Positions 1 to 5,670 of a stretch of 7,705 nt of DNA are shown in pieces; position 1 is the first letter of the stretch, and every line of letters begins with the position of its first letter. The notes beneath the pieces are model-generated. The model was not told the DNA's origin. It ran no database searches and was given only the letters and a program-made list of their open reading frames with translations. The translations under genes and the position numbers were made by a program. The stretch comes from Candidatus Aenigmatarchaeota archaeon. Lineage in GTDB: Archaea > Aenigmatarchaeota > Aenigmatarchaeia > Aenigmatarchaeales > Aenigmatarchaeaceae. The stretch lies in the NCBI GenBank assembly GCA_017608545.1, contig JAFCFQ010000014.1:1-7705 (forward strand), read 5' to 3'.

Positions 1-24
1 TAAGAAATCAAATTAAAACTTTTG

Positions 25-46
25 TTTAGAACTCTAAAAATACTGT
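25..46 (-). terminator. Possible weak terminator of the GGGPS gene
   Basis: Just after the GGGPS stop, the minus strand reads a run of five T (40-36) within a short imperfect palindrome, TTTAGAGTTCTAAA (25-38). Archaeal terminators are mostly T-runs, so this is a plausible but weak site. The 46 bases at the left edge hold no other feature I can support. Confidence 0.3.
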
Positions 47-940
47 TTAGCTCTGTTTCTTTTTTCTTTTCAGTTTTTTGCTCAAGATTTCCCACTTATT
101 TTTGATGCTGATCCTTGGTATTCTGATAGATGGTATGATTGATTTTATTTTATTCTTTGCTGTTCTCTTTTTCTCCTCTCCAGCTTCTTTTATTGCTTTA
201 ACCATTAAACTTACTTTCTTTTTTGTAGTATCATATCCATCTTCTATTTCAAAGGCAGTTCCTATTTGAATACCGTCTGCTCCTGCTTTTATTATTCTTC
301 TGGCTTGCTCAGGTGTTCTACAACCTCCACCATAAAAGTATGGAACTTCTAGTTGTGATCTTACAGCTCTTATCATTTCAATAGAAGCTGGTGTTGGGGA
401 TCCAGAACCACAATCCGTTACAACAATTCTAGCACCCATGTATTGTCCTGCCAAAGCTGTTGCAGCTGCTAAGTCTGATCTATTTCTAGGAACCATGTTT
501 GCATTAGATATCCAACCGACAGCTCTTCCAGGTTCAATCACAATGTAAGCAGTGGGTATCGGCTCTATTCCCAATCTTTTAACTACAGGTGCACCTTGAA
601 TTTGGGCAGTTGACAACCAATAAACATCTCTAGAATTCAATAAATACATAAAGTATATAGCATCTGCATAATGGGTAGCAGTTCCAACGCTTCCAGGAAA
701 CAAAACTATAGGAATGTCAACATTTTCTCTTATCATTTTTGTTGTTTTATCAAGTATCATTCCTTGTGCTCCAATAGAACCTCCTACTAGAATTACATCA
801 GCTCCTGCATCACAAGCAGCCTTTGCTACTTCTGCACCTTTCTCGAAAGGTTGCTTATCAGGATCTACTAAAGCCAATAATATTGCTCCATCTTCTCTTA
901 TTTTTCTTAGTATGTACTTTTGAACCCTCCCAATTTTCAT
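47..940 (-). CDS. Geranylgeranylglyceryl phosphate synthase (GGGPS)
   Basis: This enzyme joins sn-glycerol-1-phosphate to geranylgeranyl diphosphate, making the first ether bond of archaeal membrane lipids. The 297-residue product shows the family's TIM-barrel motifs in order: LVDPDKQ (24-30), VGGSIGAQG (52-60), LFPGSVG (80-86), YWLSTAQIQGAP (107-118), YIVIEPGRAVGW (132-143, with the Tyr and Glu expected at the glycerol phosphate site), YFYGGGCRTPEQA (201-213) and GADGIQIGTAFE (220-231). The longer barrel suggests the group II form. The recognisable fold ends near residue 254. A tail of about 43 residues follows, with 17 Lys/Arg, unusual for a family normally near 230-255 residues. The ATG start has GGAG seven bases upstream (948-951) and a TATA-like element at 963-970. 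The gene diverges from pps. Identification is very secure; the role of the tail is unknown. Confidence 0.96.
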   Translation of the reverse strand: MKIGRVQKYILRKIREDGAILLALVDPDKQPFEKGAEVAKAACDAGADVILVGGSIGAQGMILDKTTKMIRENVDIPIVLFPGSVGTATHYADAIYFMYLLNSRDVYWLSTAQIQGAPVVKRLGIEPIPTAYIVIEPGRAVGWISNANMVPRNRSDLAAATALAGQYMGARIVVTDCGSGSPTPASIEMIRAVRSQLEVPYFYGGGCRTPEQARRIIKAGADGIQIGTAFEIEDGYDTTKKKVSLMVKAIKEAGEEKKRTAKNKIKSIIPSIRIPRISIKNKWEILSKKLKRKKKQS

Positions 941-947
941 ATAAATA

Positions 948-951
948 CTCC
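948..951 (-). promoter_or_regulatory. Shine-Dalgarno site GGAG of the GGGPS gene
   Basis: On the minus strand GGAG lies seven bases before the ATG at 940-938, good spacing for pairing with the 16S rRNA 3' end. It fixes the start; the other upstream ATG on this strand is out of frame. Confidence 0.65.
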
Positions 952-961
952 ATTAAATTAT

Positions 962-1000
962 TTATTTAAACCTTATTTAAACCTATTTAAGCTTTTAAAC
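962..1000. repeat. Tandem TTATTTAAACC repeats in a divergent promoter region
   Basis: Two perfect 11-base copies of TTATTTAAACC (962-972 and 973-983) are followed by degenerate units (984-992 and 993-1000). Each centres on TTTAAA or a near match, starting at 965, 976, 986 and 994. Read on the minus strand, the units give TTTAAATA, a good archaeal TATA box, at 970-963 and again at 981-974. Relative to the GGGPS ATG the first sits at about -30 to -23, so a leaderless transcript is possible. The second would start transcription near 951 and just include the GGAG site. They may be stacked TATA boxes, a regulator's binding sites, or both. Confidence 0.7.
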
Positions 1001-1005
1001 GTTAC

Positions 1006-1017
1006 GTTTTTTATATA
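1006..1017 (+). promoter_or_regulatory. Probable TATA box of pps
   Basis: The stretch GTTTTTTATATA ends 20 bases before the ATG at 1037, near the distance expected for a leaderless or nearly leaderless archaeal mRNA. No convincing Shine-Dalgarno site lies before this ATG, which fits. An alternative is the CTTTTAAAC element at 992-1000, which would give a leader of about 12 bases. A second TTTATATA (1024-1031) is too close to the start to be the main box. Confidence 0.5.
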
Positions 1018-1036
1018 GATATCTTTATATAATATT

Positions 1037-3271
1037 ATGCCTTTCGTTTTGTGGCCAACAAATCTTGGAAAAAAAGATGTTAAATTAGTAGGTGGGAAAG
1101 CAGCAAATTTGGCAGAATTAATAAATGCTGGATTTCCTGTTCCAGAAGCATTTTTTATAACAGCAGAAGCTTATGAAGAATTTTTAAAGTCTAATAATTT
1201 AAAAGAAAAAATACTTGGGATAATTAAAGGAATTGATTATTCTGATGTAAATTCTTTGAATAATGCTTCGGAAAAAATCAAGACACTAATAATGGAGGCT
1301 GAAGTCCCTGAAGAAATGAAAAATCAAATAATAGATGCTTATAAAAAGCTTTATGGTGGACCGCCAGTAGATCTGGATTTTGTAAAGCCCATTGATATGC
1401 CGTTCGTTGCTGTTAGAAGTTCTGGAGTAATGGAAGATATAGAGAAAGCATCTTCTGCAGGTCAATACGATACTTTTTTGAATGTTAAAGGTGAAAAAAG
1501 GCTAATTGAAGCCATTAAAAAATGTTGGGCTTCTCTTTATACTCCAAGAGTTATTTACTATAGACACAAACATAATCAGCCACAAGATACTTCCATTGGT
1601 GTTATTGTTCAAAGAATGATAAATTCTGAAAAATCAGGGGTCGCTTTTACTATTGACCCAACAAATCCTGTTAAAGGTTCTAAAAAAATAGTTATAGAAG
1701 CTTGTTGGGGGTTAGGTGAAACTCTTGTTCAAGGAAAAGTTGAACCTGATAGATATGTAGTTGATAAAGACACAGGAGAAATTATAGAAAAACACATTGG
1801 TAAAAAATCGATTGAAACTGTAAGAGATATATATGGAATGACAGTTGTTAGAAATGTTAATAGAGATAAAGTAGAAGCGCAAGTTTTGTCTGATTATGAA
1901 ATCGTTGCCCTAGCTGCTTTTTGTAAAAAAATAGAACAACATTATAATTTTCCAGAAGATATTGAATGGGCAATTGAAAGAGGAAAAATTTATATAGTTC
2001 AAACAAGAGCTGTGACAATTTTAGAGGAAAAAGAAACTAGAGAAGTAAAAGGAACACCTGTATTAGAGGGTTATGGGGCATCTCCAGGAGTTGCTACAGG
2101 TGTTGTAAAAGTTATTCGTGATGCTAGTGAAATATGGAAAATTCAAAAAGGAGACATTCTTGTTACAAAAATGACAAACCCTGACTTTGTTGTGGCAATG
2201 GAGAAGTCTGCTGCCATAGTTACTGATGAGGGAGGGATTACCTCACATGCAGCAATTGTATCTAGAGAGTTAGGAGTTCCTTGTGTAATTGCAACGAAAA
2301 AAGCAACACAAGTTTTGAAAGACGGAATGAAAATTACAGTTGATGCAACTCATGGAAAAATTTATCCTGGAGAGATTGAAATAAAAGAGGAAAAAGCAAA
2401 AGCAGTTGAAATAAAGACAAAAACTCAAGTTAAAGTTAATTTGGCTTTTCCTGAGACTGCTGAAAGGGCAAAACATGCGGATGGCGTCGGTTTGTTAAGA
2501 TTAGAGCACATGTTGACAAAAGCTGGAATGCATCCAATAGAATACATAAGAGAGAGAAAACAAGAAGAGTTAATAAAAATAATTGTCGATGGTGTGGGAA
2601 AAGTTGCTCAGATTTTTTATCCTAAACAAGTTTGGGTTAGATCTTTAGATGCAAGAACAGACGAGTTTAGAAATATGAAAGGTGGAGAAAAAGAACCTGA
2701 AGAAGACAATCCAATGCTGGGGTGGCATGGAATAAGAAGAAGTCTGGATGAGCCTGAAATTTTGAAGTGCGAATTAAAAGCACTAAAACAACTGCATGAA
2801 AAAGGTTTAGATAATGTTGTTTGGGAATTACCTTTTATCATAAGTGTTTCGGAATTAAGAAAAGCAAAAGAGATTGCCAAAGAGGTTGGCGCTCCTACAA
2901 ATTTTGGAATAATGGTTGAAACTCCAGCAGCTGCTTTAACAATAGAAGATTTTTGTAAAGAAGGAATTGCCTTTGCTTCATTCGGAAGTAACGATTTAAC
3001 CCAAACAACTTTGGGAATAGATAGAAATAATGAAAAATTAATAAAAATTTTTGATGAAATGCATCCTGCAATGCAATTTTTGTTTAAACATGTCATTGAA
3101 ATCTGTAAAAAATATAATGTTGAATCTTCTATATGTGGTGAATTACCTAGCAACAGAAGAGATGCTGTTGAATTCTTGGTTAAAACAGGAATAGACTCTT
3201 TGTCTGTCAACATCGATGCTATAGATAAAGTTAGAGAATGGGTTGCTGAAATAGAAAAATCTAAAAATTGA
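1037..3271 (+). CDS. ppsA: Phosphoenolpyruvate synthase (pyruvate, water dikinase)
   Basis: This cytoplasmic enzyme converts pyruvate, ATP and water to phosphoenolpyruvate, AMP and phosphate, usually the entry to gluconeogenesis in archaea. The 744-residue protein has all three domains. The ATP-grasp part includes LVGGKAANLAEL (17-28), VAVRSSGVMED (124-134), EACWGLGETLVQG (221-233) and IYIVQTRAV (318-326). The swivelling phosphohistidine domain has DEGGITSHAAIVSREL (397-412), with His404 as phosphocarrier. The PEP-binding barrel has GVGLLRLEH (483-491), RSLDARTDEFRN (535-546), MVETPAAAL (626-634), GSNDLTQTTLGIDRN (650-664) and catalytic Cys700 in ICGELPS. It is near the lower end of the usual length and much shorter than pyruvate phosphate dikinase. 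The residues before His404 are TS, as in the dikinase, rather than the TC common in bacterial PpsA. MLGWHG has His564 where Arg is more usual. It is divergent from GGGPS, with 59 bases before the rhomboid gene. Confidence 0.95.
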   Translation: MPFVLWPTNLGKKDVKLVGGKAANLAELINAGFPVPEAFFITAEAYEEFLKSNNLKEKILGIIKGIDYSDVNSLNNASEKIKTLIMEAEVPEEMKNQIIDAYKKLYGGPPVDLDFVKPIDMPFVAVRSSGVMEDIEKASSAGQYDTFLNVKGEKRLIEAIKKCWASLYTPRVIYYRHKHNQPQDTSIGVIVQRMINSEKSGVAFTIDPTNPVKGSKKIVIEACWGLGETLVQGKVEPDRYVVDKDTGEIIEKHIGKKSIETVRDIYGMTVVRNVNRDKVEAQVLSDYEIVALAAFCKKIEQHYNFPEDIEWAIERGKIYIVQTRAVTILEEKETREVKGTPVLEGYGASPGVATGVVKVIRDASEIWKIQKGDILVTKMTNPDFVVAMEKSAAIVTDEGGITSHAAIVSRELGVPCVIATKKATQVLKDGMKITVDATHGKIYPGEIEIKEEKAKAVEIKTKTQVKVNLAFPETAERAKHADGVGLLRLEHMLTKAGMHPIEYIRERKQEELIKIIVDGVGKVAQIFYPKQVWVRSLDARTDEFRNMKGGEKEPEEDNPMLGWHGIRRSLDEPEILKCELKALKQLHEKGLDNVVWELPFIISVSELRKAKEIAKEVGAPTNFGIMVETPAAALTIEDFCKEGIAFASFGSNDLTQTTLGIDRNNEKLIKIFDEMHPAMQFLFKHVIEICKKYNVESSICGELPSNRRDAVEFLVKTGIDSLSVNIDAIDKVREWVAEIEKSKN

Positions 3272-3301
3272 TTTCTCATATGTAAATAAGAATATTCAAA
3301 A

Positions 3302-3313
3302 TCTTTTAATTTG
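3302..3313 (+). promoter_or_regulatory. Candidate weak promoter element before the rhomboid gene
   Basis: TCTTTTAATTTG lies about 18-29 bases before the ATG at 3331 and is the best TATA-like match in this 59-base gap. No Shine-Dalgarno site precedes the ATG. A six-base inverted repeat, TTCAAA (3295-3300) with TTTGAA (3310-3315), surrounds it. The gene could instead be read from the pps promoter, since no strong terminator separates them. Confidence 0.3.
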
Positions 3314-3330
3314 AAAAATAAATATTCAAT

Positions 3331-4074
3331 ATGAAAAAATATCAAAAACCTAAACTAACCTATTCTTTCATTATATTATGCATAATTATTTTCATCCTAG
3401 AACTTTATTTGAAATATTATTACGGAGAAGATTTTTTGAATTCTATTTTTTATGAATATGGTTTTTCTTTTTATAACATTTTAAAAGGAAAATTCTGGAT
3501 TTTTATAACTTCCATTTTTCTTCATGCTTCTCCAGAACATCTTGTATTAAATATAATAGCACTTTATTTTTTTGGAAAAGTTGTTGAGCAAGAACTTGGA
3601 AGAAAGAAATTTTTATTAGCATTTTTTGCTTCATCATTTATTGCAGACTCGTTTATTCTTACTTCAAGTTTAATAGGATTTTCTTCGTTAGCATCCCCAA
3701 CAGTTGGAGCTTCAGCAGCAATTTTTGGTTTAATGGGAATTGCCATGATATCAAAACCTCTAGAACTCATGTTTTTTCCTTATTTAATTCCAATACCACT
3801 TGTATTAGTTGCAATAATTTATACTTTGTATAACATAGCAAACTTTTTATTAGTTTTAACTGGTCAAATTTCAAGCAACGTTTCTTATGTTTCTCATATA
3901 GGAGGTCTTATATCTGGTTTATTTTTAGGATTTAGAGAAGAGAGGAGTAAAAAAGGTTTTATAATAATACTTTTCATTTTATTTTTACTTTTAACAACAC
4001 CCTTTATAATGATGTTAATAGGCATTTTAGAAAATTTCAATTATATAAATATAATAACAAAAATTTTTAAATAA
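3331..4074 (+). CDS. Rhomboid-family intramembrane serine protease
   Basis: This is an integral membrane protease that cuts other proteins within or near their transmembrane helices. The 247 residues are strongly hydrophobic, with six or seven predicted helices: about 11-29, 56-64 leading into 70-87, 93-113, 125-142, 148-176, 186-201 and a last one at 208-233. The catalytic dyad is visible as Ser128 in GASAAIFG (126-133) and His189 in SHIGG (188-192). The second helix carries His65, His70 and Asn74 with the same spacing as the oxyanion-region residues of E. coli GlpG. The loop before it has FWIFITSIFLH, so the Arg of the common WR motif is missing. A basic cytoplasmic segment (RERSKKG region, 202-209) precedes the extra C-terminal helix. 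Its substrate is unknown. It converges directly on the minus-strand gene at 4075, with no base between the stops. Confidence 0.92.
   Translation: MKKYQKPKLTYSFIILCIIIFILELYLKYYYGEDFLNSIFYEYGFSFYNILKGKFWIFITSIFLHASPEHLVLNIIALYFFGKVVEQELGRKKFLLAFFASSFIADSFILTSSLIGFSSLASPTVGASAAIFGLMGIAMISKPLELMFFPYLIPIPLVLVAIIYTLYNIANFLLVLTGQISSNVSYVSHIGGLISGLFLGFREERSKKGFIIILFILFLLLTTPFIMMLIGILENFNYINIITKIFK
4059..4063 (-). terminator. T-run terminator for the minus-strand membrane protein gene
   Basis: After the stop at 4075, the minus strand reaches a run of five T at 4063-4059, part of the palindrome AAAAATTTTT (4059-4068). It lies inside the last codons of the opposing rhomboid gene. Confidence 0.4.
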
Positions 4075-4356
4075 TCATTTCTTTGCTTCCATAATTTTTT
4101 TGGCAAGTCCCCAAACTACAAGGAGTAGACCAAAGAAAATGCAAAAATATGACAACACATAAACAAATCTTATTTCTATGCAATTAAGTATCATACCGTC
4201 AATATCAACAGTAGAGAATGGTAAAGAACAATTTTTTAACAAAGAAACAAAATCACCAAATATGATATAAAATATTGCTGGAACAAATGTGACAACTATT
4301 CCTGCAGCTATAAATGAACCTCCACCAATTTCTTCCTTCTTTTTGGATTTTTTCAT
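4075..4356 (-). CDS. Small two-helix membrane protein, unknown function
   Basis: I do not recognise a family for this 93-residue product. It begins with a Lys-rich segment (MKKSKKKEE, 1-9) and a Gly run (11-13), then a hydrophobic helix at about 14-34. A loop with Cys43 and Cys59 follows, then a second helix at about 63-84 and a basic tail (KKIMEAKK). By the positive-inside rule both ends face the cytoplasm and the loop faces out, where the two Cys could form a disulfide. The first helix contains Gly, Ala and Pro, so it may be flexible. The gene is supported by its plausible membrane topology, a TATA box at the leaderless distance (4380-4387), divergence from dph2, and a stop that abuts the rhomboid stop without overlap. 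No Shine-Dalgarno site precedes the ATG. Confidence 0.75.
   Translation of the reverse strand: MKKSKKKEEIGGGSFIAAGIVVTFVPAIFYIIFGDFVSLLKNCSLPFSTVDIDGMILNCIEIRFVYVLSYFCIFFGLLLVVWGLAKKIMEAKK
4095..4101 (+). terminator. T-run terminator for the rhomboid gene
   Basis: Seven consecutive T on the plus strand lie 20 bases after the rhomboid stop, inside the 3' end of the opposing gene, where they encode Lys-Lys of its tail. A T-run of this length is a typical archaeal termination signal. Confidence 0.5.
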
Positions 4357-4379
4357 GTTTAAAATATGTAAGAACCTGC

Positions 4380-4387
4380 TTTTAAAA
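4380..4387 (-). promoter_or_regulatory. TATA box of the small membrane protein gene
   Basis: TTTTAAAA on the minus strand lies at -31 to -24 relative to the A of the ATG at 4356, exactly where a leaderless archaeal promoter should have it. It lies beside the dph2 TATA box on the other strand, so the two promoters probably interfere. Confidence 0.5.
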
Positions 4388-4388
4388 C

Positions 4389-4398
4389 TTTTATAAAA
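4389..4398 (+). promoter_or_regulatory. TATA box of the dph2-hypA-hypB cluster
   Basis: TTTTATAAAA starts 30 bases before the dph2 ATG at 4419, fitting a leaderless or very short-leader transcript. A weak AAGGA (4409-4413) six bases before the ATG could help translation if transcription starts further upstream. Confidence 0.55.
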
Positions 4399-4418
4399 TT
4401 TTAGCTCTAAGGATTAAT

Positions 4419-5282
4419 ATGAAAATTTTGCAAGTTCCTGATGGATTAAGAAGAAAAGTTTTGGAAATAGTTGATGAGTTAGGAGATGTTTTAATAGATT
4501 GTGAAAGCTGTTTTGGGGCTTGCGACTTAGCTATTCAAGAAGCCAAAATTCTTGGTTGTGAAAAAATAATTCATTATGGACATTCAAAAATTCTAGAAAC
4601 AGATATTCCTGTTGAGTATGTTGAATTAAGAGAGGATTATGATCCAATACCAGTCTTGGAAAGAGAATTGAATAAAATAAAAGAAAAAAGGATAGGTTTG
4701 ATATCTTCTTTACAATTTCTAGATTCTTTAGAAAAAGCTAAAAAGTTTTTGGAAGAAAAAGGAAAAATTGTAAAAATAGGTAAAGGCAAACTATACCCTG
4801 GCCAAATTTTGGGTTGTGACATTTCATCAGCAAAAGAAATCGAAAATGAAATAGAAGCTTTTTTATACATAGGTTCTGGAAAGTTCCATCCGTTAGGAGT
4901 TGCATTGAAAACGGAAAAACCCGTTTATATCTTGGATGTTGAAAAAAATGAAATAAGTGATTTAAAAGGAATCAAAGAAAAGTTCTTAAAACAAAAGTAT
5001 ACGGCTATAGGTTTAGCAAAAAATGCTAAAAGAATTGGAATCTTGGTTTCTATAAAATCTGGGCAATTGAATTTAGAACTAGCTAAAAAAATAAAAAAGA
5101 GATTAGAAGAAAAAGGAAAAAGAGTGTATATATTGATTTTCAACAAAATAAAACCAGAAAAGCTGGAAGGTTTAGAATTGGATTGTTACATAAATACCGC
5201 TTGTCCAAGAATAGCTATAGAAAATAGAGCAGAATTCAAAAAACCTATTTTAAATCCAGATGAAGGTGAATTAATTGCATGA
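4419..5282 (+). CDS. dph2: Dph2, diphthamide synthesis step 1 (radical SAM-like 3-amino-3-carboxypropyl transferase)
   Basis: Dph2 moves the 3-amino-3-carboxypropyl group of S-adenosylmethionine onto a histidine of elongation factor 2, using an unusual [4Fe-4S] cluster in a homodimer. The three cluster-binding cysteine regions are visible: CFGACD (31-36), GQILGCD (128-134, Cys133) and NTACPRIAIENR (259-270, Cys262). LQVPDGLRR (4-12) is the typical N-terminal strand and loop. At 287 residues it is clearly shorter than the roughly 330-340 usual in archaea. It lacks the helix before LQVPDGL and ends only 25 residues after Cys262, just after the conserved KPILNP. The start is secure: upstream in-frame codons hold no ATG, GTG or TTG before a stop at 4383. 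Its last eight bases overlap hypA and contain hypA's start, so the two are probably translationally coupled. The three-cysteine pattern leaves little doubt about the family. Confidence 0.94.
   Translation: MKILQVPDGLRRKVLEIVDELGDVLIDCESCFGACDLAIQEAKILGCEKIIHYGHSKILETDIPVEYVELREDYDPIPVLERELNKIKEKRIGLISSLQFLDSLEKAKKFLEEKGKIVKIGKGKLYPGQILGCDISSAKEIENEIEAFLYIGSGKFHPLGVALKTEKPVYILDVEKNEISDLKGIKEKFLKQKYTAIGLAKNAKRIGILVSIKSGQLNLELAKKIKKRLEEKGKRVYILIFNKIKPEKLEGLELDCYINTACPRIAIENRAEFKKPILNPDEGELIA
5264..5269 (+). promoter_or_regulatory. Shine-Dalgarno site AGGTGA that sets the hypA start
   Basis: AGGTGA matches the archaeal anti-Shine-Dalgarno sequence and lies five bases before the TTG at 5275, inside the last codons of dph2. 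It strongly supports TTG as the start, since no in-frame ATG exists there. Confidence 0.75.
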
Positions 5283-5670
5283 ATGGAGTTTAGCTGAAGC
5301 TCTTGTTAAAACAGTAATCAATGAAACAAAAAATTTGGAATTCAAAAAAATTTCTGAAATAAAAATTGCTATAGGAAGATTACAAAATATTGATAAAAAG
5401 ATCATCAAATATGCCATTAAAGAACTTTCTAAAAAAACACCTTTGGAAAACGCTAAGATTATTTTGAATGAAATAGAAGCTTCTTTCAAATGTAGAAATT
5501 GTAATTTTAAATGGAGATTGAGAGATGTGAAAATCAAAAATAGAGAGGAAATTCATTTTTTTCCAGAATTAGTACATGCATTTTCAAAATGCCCCAATTG
5601 TGGTAGTTCAGATTTTGAAATTTTAAGTGGTAGAAAAATATGGATAGAAAACATAAAAATCTTAAAATAA
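5275..5670 (+). CDS. hypA: HypA, nickel metallochaperone for [NiFe] hydrogenase maturation
   Basis: HypA binds nickel and hands it to the large subunit of [NiFe] hydrogenases. The 131-residue product starts with the invariant MHE motif, whose His2 and backbone bind nickel. It carries a zinc site of two CxxC pairs, CRNC (73-76) and CPNC (106-109), the second followed by GSSDFEI. The 29-residue insert between the pairs is longer than in E. coli and resembles Thermococcales HypA. It includes EEIHFFPELVHAF (91-103); His94 is the likely counterpart of the extra nickel-binding His98 of T. kodakarensis HypA (from memory). The start is TTG; only this codon gives MHE, and AGGTGA sits five bases before it. 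It overlaps dph2 by eight bases and hypB by 31, so the three are read as one unit. No hydrogenase is in the window, so the client enzyme is unknown. Confidence 0.93.
   Translation: MHEWSLAEALVKTVINETKNLEFKKISEIKIAIGRLQNIDKKIIKYAIKELSKKTPLENAKIILNEIEASFKCRNCNFKWRLRDVKIKNREEIHFFPELVHAFSKCPNCGSSDFEILSGRKIWIENIKILK

Noticed and set aside
78..269. Plus-strand open frame of 63 codons under the GGGPS gene
   Set aside because: It mirrors the Lys/Ile-rich GGGPS tail as a hydrophobic shadow; no promoter or ribosome site, and the GGGPS frame is certain.
1037..3271. Calling the large enzyme a pyruvate phosphate dikinase because of its TSH motif
   Set aside because: At 744 residues it lacks the extra length of dikinases (about 870 or more), and its overall domain layout follows archaeal PEP synthase.
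3290..3327. Nested inverted repeats (GAATATT...AATATTC and TTCAAA...TTTGAA) between pps and the rhomboid gene
   Set aside because: Very AT-rich and imperfect, with no following T-run; likely by chance, so not called a terminator or an operator.
2617..3345. Long minus-strand open frame (242 codons) antisense to the end of pps
   Set aside because: It lies fully over the catalytic PEP-binding domain of pps, is rich in Ser/Leu/Phe as expected for an antisense shadow, and shows no known motif.
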